64,000 nt of DNA from JBEBVQ01 sp964527735 (GCA_964527735.1 CAZGPG010000002.1:124001-188000); one strand, 5' to 3'; counted from the stretch's first letter, positions 48,301 to 57,415 are shown. The notes: generated by a model not told the origin, from the letters alone. Numbers and translations: made by a program.

Positions 48301-50383
48301 CAGTGATGCTCCTGTCTACAATGCCCCGCTCACTGCAGCAGTAAACAATCTGTCGATTGGTGAAATCACCCGGATCGTCAGCAAAACGGACACGCTGCTG
48401 GCAGATGGCACGCTTTCCGCAACGGTCAACCTGCGGCAGATCAAGCCCGATATGCTGCTCACCGCTTCCGCTGAGCTTACACAGGTATCTGTACTGAACA
48501 CCACGATCGGAGATATCCGGATCGAGGCTGCGCACCGTGATGCAACCACACTGGATGCAGAAATGACCATACAGGGACAGGGAAATGACATACGCCTGGC
48601 TGGACAATACTACACACAACCCGTCGGCGGAAATAATTTTGATATAGACCTTGATCTGAACGCAATCAGTCTGAGCAGCATGGAAGGACTTGCCATGAAT
48701 CAGATACGGAACAGCTCGGGGTTTCTAAGGGGAAAATTAAACATACAGGGAACAACCCAACAACCGCTGGTCACCGGCGATATACGTATGGACCAACTAG
48801 CTACAACCATATCCATGCTTGGTATGCAATACCGGTTTCCTGATGAACAGATTTTGTTCCGCAAGAACGATATCCGGCTGGACGGCTTTGATATACTGGA
48901 CAGTGCCGGCAACAAGATCACTATCGACGGAACGGTAGTAACGGGGGATTTTACCAATATGCAACTGGCATTGCGTATCCGCGCAAAAGACTTTAAAGCG
49001 CTAAGCTCTACGATACGTGATAATAAATCGTTCTACGGAAGCGTAGTGCTCAGTACCGATCTTGACATAAAAGGGCCCGTCAGCGCGCCCGACATCGGCG
49101 GAAGCATCGGTATTGAACGGGGCACAGCGTTCACAGTAGCGCTGCCCGAGTCGGAAGTAAAGATCCGGGAGTCCGACGGTATTGTCGAATTTATCGATAC
49201 CCGCGACACTGCGGACGCCCATGTATTGCTCCCGGATACCGACGATACCACCTCTTCTGCCCTGGCATTAAATACAGGCGGAGATATCAATATCAATATT
49301 GCCATTGACTCTGCTGCAGAATTCCGTCTGATCGTTGATCCCGGTACGGGAGATCATCTCCGGGTCCGTGGACATGCAGCATTGAATGCCGCTGTTACCC
49401 CCGGCGGCGAGCTTACCCTTGCAGGCACTTATGAACTGAGAGGCGGGGCTTACCAGCTCAATTACAATATGATCCGCAGACGATTTGACATCGTTCCGGG
49501 CAGCAGCATTACGTTTGCCGGCGATCCGCTTGATGCCCATATGGATATTACGGCCATCTATGAAGCTAACATTGCTCCTTACGATCTGGTAGAAAAACAA
49601 GTTCCTGATCCCGCACAGCTTAATTTTTATAAACAGCGCCTGCCCTTTGACGTACATCTGAAGATGCGCGGAAAGCTGCTGCAGCCATACATCAGCTTCG
49701 ATATAGACCTGCCGGAAGGGCAGAATTACCGTATGGCTGCTGAGGGGGTGGACCTAGTACAGGCAAAACTCAGCCAGTTGCGCACCGATACCTCAGAGCT
49801 AAACAAGCAAGTATTTGCTGTTTTGATCCTGAACCGGTTTGTTGGTGAGGACCCGTTCGCCTCAGAAGGTGCAGATGTTTCTTCGATGGCGAGGCAAAGC
49901 GCCAGCCGGTTTATTTCGGAACAACTGAACCGCTATGCTTCGGGGCTTATCAAGGGGGTCGACCTAAGTTTTGATCTGGTATCTTCTGAAGATTACACAA
50001 CCGGCGAACGACGGGAACGGACCGACCTGAGCATTGCTGCCAGTAAATCGCTTTTTGATGACCGGCTTACTGTAACCGTCGGCAACGATTTCGCCCTGGA
50101 GGGGTCACAATCCGGCAGCCAGGAAAATACCAGCCTGATACCCGGCAACCTGGCCGCAGATTACCGGCTTACACCGGACGGCAGATATATGCTTCGTGCA
50201 TACAGACGCGACCAGACCGAAGGGGTGATGCAGGGCTTCATCACCGAAACAGGATTAAACTTCATAACCACCCACGAATACAATAGATTCCGGAATTTAT
50301 TTAACCGGCAACGCCGGCAGCGGGAGTGGAACAACCGGGGGAGAAGTCCGGTGCAAAATGAAGCAAAACGTACCGAACAGTAA
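45323..50383 (+). CDS. tamB: Translocation and assembly module protein TamB
   Basis: A very long protein (1686 residues) with one N-terminal membrane helix (ITGWIIGSVLLIILCVLIIL) and then continuous beta-rich repeats, ending in a DUF490/TamB C-terminal domain (FDVHLKMRGKLLQPYISFDI, ASRFISEQLNRYASGLIKGV). TamB spans the periplasm as a hydrophobic groove and helps outer-membrane protein or phospholipid placement, working with a TamA-type Omp85 barrel. That partner is encoded 29 bp downstream, so they form an operon. The start at 45323 (MRKLLRITGW) is preferred over an ATG 14 codons upstream. The length is at the upper end of the family. Confidence 0.93.
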   Translation: MRKLLRITGWIIGSVLLIILCVLIILHTPYGKNLVRKQVLNFVRSKVDTEVQIGRIDYLLPARVELNDVLVRDEASDTLLAVRRLQININPLTLLYGKLTVPGITLQGVTAHVYRHAPDTAFNFTYLIHAFTGSEEDTAATTVRQESDSASSSPMRFDIGRLALEDIRIRFDDYTGGMRLAIDLDTLMLSMNRTDVANLDFGIDQLKVSGLTTRFTQDTSWLPPPPDTSGTVNFGIAANQIVLDNIAFNYQDNISQAQFDINLNHLLLHPRDIDISGQRIDIKKLVLDTTNITVLADVAAQNEDQPATIDTGATQDWHVTAGDIQLAAINLKMDDPAAPYQPHGMDYSHLDIRNLNLKAETLYYTADSISGNIKHLSVQERSGLDLKELRTRFAYHARGAILNDLYLATSGTILQDHLAISYPSLQALQTDLGSLALDIDLKKSSVSISDVLLFVPDLRKQDFFAQHHDGILQLDASINGYMNDLSIVKFHLRGLERTEAILSGRLKGLPDADKLSYNLDITRIHSSARDLTPLLPDSLRQQIRLPDAFGLSGQVHGTALDYNTELALMTTEGNVFLKGFLHMSPGQNREEYGLQLKTDRLHLGHILRQDSLMGRLSTDFSVKGKSFDIRTMQSGITGAIHSAQLKGYDYNSIRLGGRVADGNGQFRLRSADPNVQLSLDASAGFNDSFPSVVADLIIDSIDLYALHLASDAVKIRTRVYADVPVVNPDYPQAAVSINNTILLIQNQRHIIDSMYIVSAPTPDSNQQITASLDMLYASVTGHIPLTRAGAAVQDHISRHYTLDTTDNTNNADSVRPPDQYDLQIAAQVIDRPLLRAVLPGLTKLDTIHLNASMDERNIELEMTAPSIIYGATHITGVTLNIDGQDSAFTYNAGVERISQTNFELRNTTLEGQIAQEEITAALRIRDTGGTDQFRIAAAIRKQENDQVVSLQPDLLIHYKTWQVATPNQIVLGQEGFYVTGFEISNENKYIRISSDAPVYNAPLTAAVNNLSIGEITRIVSKTDTLLADGTLSATVNLRQIKPDMLLTASAELTQVSVLNTTIGDIRIEAAHRDATTLDAEMTIQGQGNDIRLAGQYYTQPVGGNNFDIDLDLNAISLSSMEGLAMNQIRNSSGFLRGKLNIQGTTQQPLVTGDIRMDQLATTISMLGMQYRFPDEQILFRKNDIRLDGFDILDSAGNKITIDGTVVTGDFTNMQLALRIRAKDFKALSSTIRDNKSFYGSVVLSTDLDIKGPVSAPDIGGSIGIERGTAFTVALPESEVKIRESDGIVEFIDTRDTADAHVLLPDTDDTTSSALALNTGGDININIAIDSAAEFRLIVDPGTGDHLRVRGHAALNAAVTPGGELTLAGTYELRGGAYQLNYNMIRRRFDIVPGSSITFAGDPLDAHMDITAIYEANIAPYDLVEKQVPDPAQLNFYKQRLPFDVHLKMRGKLLQPYISFDIDLPEGQNYRMAAEGVDLVQAKLSQLRTDTSELNKQVFAVLILNRFVGEDPFASEGADVSSMARQSASRFISEQLNRYASGLIKGVDLSFDLVSSEDYTTGERRERTDLSIAASKSLFDDRLTVTVGNDFALEGSQSGSQENTSLIPGNLAADYRLTPDGRYMLRAYRRDQTEGVMQGFITETGLNFITTHEYNRFRNLFNRQRRQREWNNRGRSPVQNEAKRTEQ

Positions 50384-50412
50384 CCTGATTGCATAACGCT
50401 TTTTATAACTAA

Positions 50413-52701
50413 ATGAACACCCGTATCCACATTATCTGTTTACTATCCGGCCTGTTGCTGATGACTTCGTGCAGCAATACCAAACGGCTGGCCGAAGGAG
50501 AATCTCTTTTCCTGGGCGGCACGGTAAAAATTGAGGATAAGGAAACATCAAAAAAAGAGCGCAGTATGCTGGAAAATGATCTGGAAGGCGCTATCCGCCC
50601 CAAGCCCAATAGAAAACTCCTGGGCATGCGTTTCCGGCTGTCTATGTACCACCTCGCCGGAGAAACAGAAAAAGAAAGAGGTATACGGCCCTGGCTTCGG
50701 AATAAGGTGGGAGAGCCTCCGGTACTTACCAGCAGCTTCGACGAAGCACACAACGAGCAGCTACTCGCTAACATATTGAACAACCGCGGTTTTTTTTATC
50801 CCGAAGTGGAAACAGAAATCCGGACCAGGAATAAAAAATCAGTGGCACAGCTCAGCGTCATCACCGGCCCCCAATACAAGATCAGAAATACCGCTTTCGT
50901 CACCGATTCCTCAAAAATCACCCGGGATATCGAAGCAACAAAAAGGAGAACTTTACTGAAAGAAGGCACACCCTATAATCTTGATCTGATCAAGGGAGAA
51001 CGTGACCGCATAGATCGTGTCCTGAAAGAGAGGGGTTACTATTTCTTCAAACCGGATTATATTTTGGTGCGGGCCGACACCAGTGTGGGGGATCACCAGA
51101 CAGATCTGTTCGTAACACTGAAACAAAATGAAATGCCACCGGAAGCACATAAGGTATATACCATACGAGATGTGTTTGTGTACCCAAATTACCGCCTTAA
51201 CAGTCCGGGCAATGACACCAATAAAGCGCATGCCATTATCTCGGATGGATACCAGGTCATCGACCGCAGAAAGACATACCGGCCGATCGTATTCAGACAG
51301 GCCATGCAATTTGGCCCGGGCGATGTGTACAACCGAACGGACCACAACACTTCGCTGAACCGTCTGCTGAATCTGGGCACATTCAAATTTGTAAAGAACC
51401 GGTTTGAAACATTCGACACACCAGAGTCCATCATGGACGTCCACTATTACCTGACACCTTTGCCTAAAAAGGCATTACGGTTTGAGATCGGGGCATTGAC
51501 AAAAACGGACAGCCGCGCCGGCTCGCGTGCCAGCATTGCCTGGCGCAACCGCAACACATTCCGTGGTGCAGAACTGTTCCAGATAAAGCTCAGCGGTGGC
51601 TTCGAGGCCCAGTACGGAGGGCTGGTACGCCAGCCCAACACCTATCATGCAGGCGCAGAAGCCAGCATCACTGTACCTCGGTTTGTAGTGCCGTTGCTGA
51701 CGATACCTCCCTCCAGCATCTTCATGCCGCAGACTTACCTGAAGGCCGGATATATGCTGGAGACCCGGAACCGTCTGTTCCGCATACACTCTGTAAAAAC
51801 TTCCTATGGATTTTCCTGGAAGGAAGATATCCGTAAAGACCACCAGCTTTTCCCCATCAACATTACCTATGTGCGGACAGACACACTCGGCTCCACCGAA
51901 AACATGAACCTGAACTACGGCAATCTTGTGTTCAATGGGCTGATCATTGGCCCTACCTACCAGTTCACCTATAACTCACAGATGGGGAGAAAGAGAAAGA
52001 GTAATTTCTACTTCGACGGGCGGGCCGACTTTTCAGGTAGCTATACCGGTCTCGGGCACAGGGCACAATACGGCGATGAACCGGATCACCTGTTTGGCTT
52101 GCAAATGGCCAAATACCTGAAGTTCCAGACAGACTTCCGGTATTACAGGAATTTCTCGCCGAAATCATCCTGGGCCAACCGGCTTTTTCTGGGTGTGGGA
52201 ATGCCTTACGGCAATTCCGTACAGCTGCCGAATATCAAGCAATTCTTCAGCGGTGGCAACAGCAGCCTGCGTGGTTTCCGTTCACGGATGATGGGGCCAG
52301 GTACATTCAATGAATTCTATCTTACCGGAAATCGTTCCTATATCGAATTGCTGGGAGATCTAAAGCTGGAGCTGAATTCCGAGCTCCGGACAGAAATATA
52401 CAAGTTCCTGAAAGGCGCTCTCTTTATAGATGCCGGGAATATCTGGTTGTATAATGATCATCCGGATTTCCCGGGAGGTACGTTTACTACTAATTTTTAC
52501 AGAGAGCTCGCCGCCAATGCCGGAATAGGCTTGCGGCTGGATTTCAATATCATCATGCTTCGTCTTGATTTTGGCGTACCCATACGGAAACCCTGGCTGC
52601 CTGAAGGATCGCGCTGGGTATTCAACAGTATGGATCCGGGCGATCCGCAATGGAGAAAAGAAAACCTGATCCTGAATATTGCTATCGGCTATCCTTTCTG
52701 A
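50413..52701 (+). CDS. tamL: TamL: lipidated Omp85-family partner of TamB
   Basis: A 762-residue protein with a lipoprotein signal (CLLSGLLLMTSC, Cys20) instead of the plain signal peptide of TamA, two or three POTRA-like regions (about 30-330) and a C-terminal 16-strand Omp85 barrel with the GGNSSLRGFRSR motif and the final LILNIAIGYPF. In this phylum the TamA-type barrel is known in a lipidated form called TamL. It is co-transcribed with tamB (29-bp gap). Together they form an envelope assembly machine. A block of hairpins follows the stop. Confidence 0.9.
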   Translation: MNTRIHIICLLSGLLLMTSCSNTKRLAEGESLFLGGTVKIEDKETSKKERSMLENDLEGAIRPKPNRKLLGMRFRLSMYHLAGETEKERGIRPWLRNKVGEPPVLTSSFDEAHNEQLLANILNNRGFFYPEVETEIRTRNKKSVAQLSVITGPQYKIRNTAFVTDSSKITRDIEATKRRTLLKEGTPYNLDLIKGERDRIDRVLKERGYYFFKPDYILVRADTSVGDHQTDLFVTLKQNEMPPEAHKVYTIRDVFVYPNYRLNSPGNDTNKAHAIISDGYQVIDRRKTYRPIVFRQAMQFGPGDVYNRTDHNTSLNRLLNLGTFKFVKNRFETFDTPESIMDVHYYLTPLPKKALRFEIGALTKTDSRAGSRASIAWRNRNTFRGAELFQIKLSGGFEAQYGGLVRQPNTYHAGAEASITVPRFVVPLLTIPPSSIFMPQTYLKAGYMLETRNRLFRIHSVKTSYGFSWKEDIRKDHQLFPINITYVRTDTLGSTENMNLNYGNLVFNGLIIGPTYQFTYNSQMGRKRKSNFYFDGRADFSGSYTGLGHRAQYGDEPDHLFGLQMAKYLKFQTDFRYYRNFSPKSSWANRLFLGVGMPYGNSVQLPNIKQFFSGGNSSLRGFRSRMMGPGTFNEFYLTGNRSYIELLGDLKLELNSELRTEIYKFLKGALFIDAGNIWLYNDHPDFPGGTFTTNFYRELAANAGIGLRLDFNIIMLRLDFGVPIRKPWLPEGSRWVFNSMDPGDPQWRKENLILNIAIGYPF

Positions 52702-52720
52702 CGATCAACATCTCCTTCAC

Positions 52721-52810
52721 TCCCTCTATTCAAAGAGGGACGATCACATCCTGGCACAAACGGAAGTATCTTTCTCAGCACGGCGTGATCGTCTCCCTTG
52801 GAGGGGAGAC
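52721..52810. terminator. Multi-hairpin block between convergent genes
   Basis: Three nested or adjacent stems: TCCCTCT/AGAGGGA (52721-52740), CGATCAC/GTGATCG (52741-52747 with 52785-52791), and GTCTCCC/GGGAGAC (52791-52797 with 52804-52810). It lies between the tamL and histidine kinase 3' ends. It probably ends transcription from both sides. CTCCCCTCC-type words also suggest a repeat. Confidence 0.6.
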
Positions 52811-52826
52811 AGAGAGGGGTGTTGCT

Positions 52827-53795
52827 TTATTGTGCCGGCAACGTTATCTCAAAAACAGTACCCGCCGGCTTGTTGTCTTTCACAACGATCTGCCCACGAT
52901 GCTGCCGGATGATAATCCGGGTGAGATATAAACCTAATCCGGTACCTTTGGTCTTCCGGGTATTTTCATTGCCGATACGGTAAAATTTACCGAAGATCCT
53001 CTTCTTTTCACTATCAGGGATTCCTGTACCCTGGTCTGCCACTTTTAATACAAGGTTGTTGGCAGTTTTTTGAAGTGATACTTCTACCGGCGTTCCAACC
53101 GGTGTATATTTTGTGGTATTTTCAAGCAGATTGTTGATGGCCATCCGGAGCAGCAGCCGGTCGCCGGTAAACGAAATACCCGGTATTATATGCGTAGTAA
53201 AACGGTCCGGGTAGTGCAGGCTGAATGCAACAACCGACTCTTCGGTCAATACCGAAAGATCCAGCTCCTCATTTGCGGAAATATACTGCCGGCCTTCCAT
53301 CTGGGAAGCGATCAGCATATTATTGCACAGTTCATTCAGCCGGTTCGATTCGGCGATACAACGCTCCAGCAGCAAGTGCCGTTTCTCTTCGTCCAGATCA
53401 TATTTTTCCAGTGTCTGCAGATTCAGCTTCATGGCTGCAATAGGAGATTTCAGCTCATGGGTTACACTCAGCATAAAATTATGTTGTTGCCGGGAAAGCA
53501 GCATATTCCGGCGAAAGGATGTATAAACGACAGCGGCTCCCGTAAGTATGACCAGCAGGGAAGTGATGCCTTCATATAGATATTGCCGGGTACGGGATCT
53601 CTTTTTCTGCTCCAGATATTCCAGCGATTTGTGATAAGCTTCGGGCGTATCGCCGGGGTCCATATGTTCCTGCAAGGATTCCTTTTGCTGTTCGTATATC
53701 ATTACACTCTGCTTCTCCAGGCTGACGCCCCAGAACAGCATGGCCGCTATAATATAGCCCAGCAATAACAGGTACAGTAGTGTAAACAGACGCAT
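52827..53795 (-). CDS. Sensor histidine kinase (orphan)
   Basis: A 322-residue kinase. Two membrane helices (about 4-24 and 74-92) flank a small periplasmic region. Phospho-acceptor His113 lies in MLSVTHELKSPIAAMKLNLQ (HisKA), and the ATP-binding HATPase_c domain has NLLENTTKYTP (N-box), VADQGTGIPDSE (G1) and KGTGLGLYLTR (G2). No HAMP domain is seen and no response regulator is adjacent, so its partner is encoded elsewhere. Confidence 0.9.
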   Translation of the reverse strand: MRLFTLLYLLLLGYIIAAMLFWGVSLEKQSVMIYEQQKESLQEHMDPGDTPEAYHKSLEYLEQKKRSRTRQYLYEGITSLLVILTGAAVVYTSFRRNMLLSRQQHNFMLSVTHELKSPIAAMKLNLQTLEKYDLDEEKRHLLLERCIAESNRLNELCNNMLIASQMEGRQYISANEELDLSVLTEESVVAFSLHYPDRFTTHIIPGISFTGDRLLLRMAINNLLENTTKYTPVGTPVEVSLQKTANNLVLKVADQGTGIPDSEKKRIFGKFYRIGNENTRKTKGTGLGLYLTRIIIRQHRGQIVVKDNKPAGTVFEITLPAQ

Positions 53796-53802
53796 ATTTG
53801 TG

Positions 53803-53888
53803 AATTAGCCAATTAGCTGATGTGCTGATTAGCGAATGCTCCTCGCGATATAAATGGCTGATCGGCTAATTGGCACATTAGCTAATTA
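53803..53888. repeat. GCTAAT-family intergenic repeat (copy 7)
   Basis: TTAGCCAATTAGCTGATGTG, CTGATTAGCGAATG, a centre CTCCTCGCGATATAAATG, then GCTGATCGGCTAATTGGCAC followed by ATTAGCTAATT. Lies between gldH and the histidine kinase. Its core is the reverse complement of that at 42991-43072. The final bases overlap the gldH stop. Confidence 0.75.
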
Positions 53889-54376
53889 TCTTGTTTTTTT
53901 TCTGCTCCTTTTTCCACACGCAATCCTACCTGCAGCACTTCCGGCAAGGGATTGACACGCATATCCTGTTCCAGGCTAAATTCATAAGTGCCCTGCCTGC
54001 CCAGCACCTGCGGATCCTGCGTACCGGTAATAACCATACGGTGCTCCCATATACTGCCCATGCCCCTGCCCAGCCACTGGCCGGCGGGCGTAGCGAGCGG
54101 AATTTCAATCCGCGTCGTTTCGATAACCGAATCACCCGGCTGCAGCGTATTTACCCGCAACCACAAATTTGAGTAAGGATATGCTTCCGTATGGCGGACA
54201 ATAAAGTACATGGTATAGTAGACACCTGTATCTTTCACTTCAAAACGGAACACAGGTTTATAATCGTAATCCCACTCATTATCCGGAATACTGTAGTGCT
54301 TCTGGTAGTATGGAGAAGTCATACATGACCCAAGCAGGAAACAACATCCGATTATAATAAAATAGCGCAGCAGCAT
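53882..54376 (-). CDS. gldH: Gliding motility lipoprotein GldH
   Basis: A 164-residue protein with a lipoprotein signal (IIIGCCFLLGSC, Cys18). The body matches GldH: YSIPDNEWDYDYKPVFRFEV, HTEAYPYSNLWLRV, GQWLGRGMGSIWEHR, and VLQVGLRVEKG near the end. GldH is required for gliding in Flavobacterium johnsoniae and is common in this phylum. It lies 39 bp downstream of yicC. The last residues (EKKQDN) are encoded within a GCTAAT repeat. Confidence 0.92.
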   Translation of the reverse strand: MLLRYFIIIGCCFLLGSCMTSPYYQKHYSIPDNEWDYDYKPVFRFEVKDTGVYYTMYFIVRHTEAYPYSNLWLRVNTLQPGDSVIETTRIEIPLATPAGQWLGRGMGSIWEHRMVITGTQDPQVLGRQGTYEFSLEQDMRVNPLPEVLQVGLRVEKGAEKKQDN

Positions 54377-54415
54377 CTGGAGACAACTAATGAAATTATA
54401 AAATACAGCACAACA

Positions 54416-55291
54416 TTACAATACATTCAGGACCTGTTCTTTCGACTTTTCCAGTTCATCTTTCATCTGAATGACCAGTTGCTGGATTCCGGCGTCGTTC
54501 GCTTTTGCTCCCAATGTATTGATCTCACGGCCTATTTCCTGTAATGTAAAGCCCAGCATCTTTCCTTTGGCAGGATCATCCCGGTTCAAAATTCCCCTAA
54601 AATAGATACAATGCTGTGTAAGACGGGTTTTCTCTTCAGAAAAATCCATCCGTTCTATATAATAGATCATTTCCTGCTCCAGCCGGTTGGGATCAATTTT
54701 TTCAGAGTTGATCATCTCCTCGAGTGATTGCCGGATACGTGCACGTACGCGTTCCGTACGTTGTGCCTCGAGCGGATGAATTTGCTCCAGCAGACGCTCG
54801 ATGTTGGTAATACGCAGCACAAGGTCGTGCATGAGGGAGGCGCCTTCATTCCTGCGGTGCTCCGTCAGTTGACCGGCAGCGGCTTCAACCACCGCCTTTA
54901 CATGTATCCACTCCTCTTCAGATATCACATCCTGGTCCGGAGCCACTACTTCCGGCATACGCATGAGCGTGGCAAGCACCTGCTCTTCGGGTATAGCCAG
55001 CTCATGAGCAATCTGGCGCATACTCTGGTAATAGTGGCCCGCAAGGGCGGTATTAACAGTCATAGGGCGGCTGGCTCCTTCCTGACGTATGGAAACGGTT
55101 ATATCAAGCGTACCGCGTATCAGCGTCCCGTTGAGTATACTTCTGATGTCCAGCTCATATGCTTTCAGTACCGGGGACAGTTTGGTAGACACGTCAAACT
55201 GTTTTCCGTTCAGGGAACGGATCTCCACTACTACCTGACGGTCGTTAACAGAACTTTCAGCGCGGCCGAATCCGGTCATTGAATACAGCAT
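54416..55291 (-). CDS. yicC: YicC/YloC-family endoribonuclease
   Basis: A 291-residue protein that begins MLYSMTGFGRAESSVNDRQV, the N-terminal signature of the YicC family, with VVEIRSLNGKQFDVSTKLSP following. The C-terminal region holds EMIYYIERMDFSEEKTRLTQ and KMLGFTLQEIGREINTLGAK, which are highly conserved. YicC-type proteins are RNA-acting endonucleases. In many genomes gmk follows; here gldH does instead. A TAATTTTG box lies 20 nt before the start. Confidence 0.93.
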   Translation of the reverse strand: MLYSMTGFGRAESSVNDRQVVVEIRSLNGKQFDVSTKLSPVLKAYELDIRSILNGTLIRGTLDITVSIRQEGASRPMTVNTALAGHYYQSMRQIAHELAIPEEQVLATLMRMPEVVAPDQDVISEEEWIHVKAVVEAAAGQLTEHRRNEGASLMHDLVLRITNIERLLEQIHPLEAQRTERVRARIRQSLEEMINSEKIDPNRLEQEMIYYIERMDFSEEKTRLTQHCIYFRGILNRDDPAKGKMLGFTLQEIGREINTLGAKANDAGIQQLVIQMKDELEKSKEQVLNVL

Positions 55292-55311
55292 AATGTATTG
55301 GTTGTGATAGT

Positions 55312-55319
55312 CAAAATTA
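55312..55319 (-). promoter_or_regulatory. -7 box of yicC
   Basis: TAATTTTG on the minus strand (55319-55312), exact TAnnTTTG, 20 nt before the ATG at 55291. gldH may be read from it too. Confidence 0.5.
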
Positions 55320-55391
55320 CTGGTTCCTATTGGAAGTATGGATAAAACAAGCGCTCAAGTTAAGGCATATTTTTTTTGCGGCAGCATAAAA

Positions 55392-55423
55392 TAAGCCGGC
55401 GCAGTGTATTTACACCGGCCGGC
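55392..55423 (-). terminator. Terminator hairpin downstream of the T9SS cargo gene
   Basis: GCCGGC (55395-55400) and GCCGGC (55418-55423) pair, with inner GTGTA/TACAC (55404-55408 / 55411-55415). On the minus strand it is followed by TTATTTTAT. It ends transcription of the gene stopping at 55464, before yicC. Confidence 0.65.
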
Positions 55424-55463
55424 CTGTCTTTTCCTTATGTCAGGATTCAGCGGGAAAAGGTTA

Positions 55464-57299
55464 TCAGTTCTTTATCATCTTCACACGAATGACCTCATTC
55501 TGCCCTTCCACCGCCACGATATAAATGCCGGGAGATACAGCGCTAATATCAAGCTGTACGCTATTACCGGGCAATGGCGTGTGAATCAGGGTTTGCCCCG
55601 CAACATTCAGCAACCGTACCGAAGCCTTTTGCAACGGATGGGCCGTAGAAATAGTCACTTGCGTCCGTGCCGGGTTAGGATAAATATGGACACCAGACAT
55701 ACCGGCATATACAGGTACGGAAATATTGGTCACGGTATAAGCATCCGGATCCCAATCCGAACAGCCGTTGGCCATCGTTGCCATTACGCTGTATGTACCG
55801 TTTGTATCAACGACATATATGGAATCATTGGCACCGGGAATAGGTTGTCCGTCACGATACCATTGCCAGGAATCATAGGTAGCGGTTGTGCCAAGCGTAT
55901 CTCCGTTAACGGATATAGTTAATGGCGGATAATACCCCCCTCTGACTACGAACGTATCCACTTTGGGCGCACAGCGATCTTTGTGGTACAGCCAGTAAGT
56001 GCCTGCGCTCGTGATGGAGCGGACAGTATCTGCGGAGCCATTGTCCCATTCCCATTCATAGCCATCCGGAGTGATCTGCAATTCCAGAAGCGTGCCTCCC
56101 TGCACATCCGTACAAACAATCGTATCTAACGCTCTTGTGTACACTGTATCATACGCCGGCGCCACAGCAACCACATTCGGGAAGCCATGCTGTGCTTTTG
56201 TACCGGGCAACAAGGGTAACGCGTTTGCTACCGCGTTACAGCCGGGGCCAATGACATTCGGATTTTCGATCCGGTGCAAAGAGTCATGATTCAAAGCGGA
56301 AAAGTATATTTTCCCGTCGGGGCCCCGCTTTAAGTCCGTCACATAGTTTGTCGTGGTAAAAATCAGGGTCATTGAGGCGATAATATCTGCGGTGGACGGC
56401 AGATCGAGATTATACTGGTAAACCCCGTCCAGGTATAATGCGTAAAGCTTATTGCCGTCCGGAGAAAAGTCAAGCCCGTAATTCAAAGGAAGGGAAATGT
56501 TACTGCTAATAACAATCGCATTAGTCAGTTGGCCGGTTGCCGGGTCAAAGTCGTATAGTTCGGTCCCTCCTACAAAGAAAAAGGGGATGTTGCCAGCACT
56601 CGCCGATGCTATTCTTTTCCCGTCCGGCGAAGCCTTGATAACACCCATGCGGTAAGCTTCGAGCTGAAGCGTACCCACGCCGGAGACAATGGGAACAGGG
56701 TTTATGCCGGAAGCCGTGATATTATAGGATTTATACGAATTATCGGTAAAAGACTTGAGTACCAGCCATACGTCACAGTTTTCACCGGCGACAGCTATCA
56801 TCTTCTCTGTAAAAACAGAAGGGGAATCCAGGCGTATGGCCGCTTCTCCGGGAACGACGTTCCCTAACCCGTTATCCAGATCCATATCAACAACGCTATA
56901 ATACAAGCGTCCGCCCGCGGTTACATTTGTCTCTAAGGAAAAAACGTAATAACGGTTCCCTGCATTGTCGGGTATTGGTACAATCACTGCGGTCTGACTG
57001 GTGGAGAAAGTGAGCCCCGTAGTTCTGCCCGGAAACAATATGCCATCAGGCATGATCTCGTGGTTACGGTTCCAAATGGTATCGCCCTGGGTATAAAACA
57101 ACAGATCGCCCTGTGGATCGCAAACAGAAGCCGTGCCCTCAAGGGCGATAATACCGGTAGATATCGCCGTGGCATTTCCGCTGTTAAAATCCAGTCCGGC
57201 ATTATGGCCAAAGGCCCATATGTAATTTTCTTCTTGGGCAGTACAATGCACTATACACATAAGCGTGCAAGCAATTAAAAGTAGTTTTTTCAGCTTCAT
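55464..57299 (-). CDS. Secreted T9SS cargo protein with beta-propeller-like region
   Basis: A 611-residue protein: signal peptide (LLLIACTLMCIVHCTAQ), repeats of an N-terminal beta-propeller type (YIWAFGHNAGLDFNSGNATA, DPQGDLLFYTQGDTIW, SPDGKRIASAS, DFSPDGNKLYALYLDG), a PKD/Ig-like region (TLGTTATYDSWQWYRDGQPI), and a C-terminal type A T9SS sorting domain (VHIYPNPARTQVTIST ... VSPGIYIVAVEGQN). It is exported by the type IX system. No enzymatic motif is visible; adhesion or a surface structural role is possible. Confidence 0.85.
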   Translation of the reverse strand: MKLKKLLLIACTLMCIVHCTAQEENYIWAFGHNAGLDFNSGNATAISTGIIALEGTASVCDPQGDLLFYTQGDTIWNRNHEIMPDGILFPGRTTGLTFSTSQTAVIVPIPDNAGNRYYVFSLETNVTAGGRLYYSVVDMDLDNGLGNVVPGEAAIRLDSPSVFTEKMIAVAGENCDVWLVLKSFTDNSYKSYNITASGINPVPIVSGVGTLQLEAYRMGVIKASPDGKRIASASAGNIPFFFVGGTELYDFDPATGQLTNAIVISSNISLPLNYGLDFSPDGNKLYALYLDGVYQYNLDLPSTADIIASMTLIFTTTNYVTDLKRGPDGKIYFSALNHDSLHRIENPNVIGPGCNAVANALPLLPGTKAQHGFPNVVAVAPAYDTVYTRALDTIVCTDVQGGTLLELQITPDGYEWEWDNGSADTVRSITSAGTYWLYHKDRCAPKVDTFVVRGGYYPPLTISVNGDTLGTTATYDSWQWYRDGQPIPGANDSIYVVDTNGTYSVMATMANGCSDWDPDAYTVTNISVPVYAGMSGVHIYPNPARTQVTISTAHPLQKASVRLLNVAGQTLIHTPLPGNSVQLDISAVSPGIYIVAVEGQNEVIRVKMIKN

Positions 57300-57415
57300 A
57301 TCTTATTGAAATTTAAAAGTAGTTAAACATTAGTATTCAGATAGTACAAAGCTGAGAAACGATCGGGTACATGCATAGAGTACTTTTACGTGCCTTTTCT
57401 GCATGTTGAATTGTG

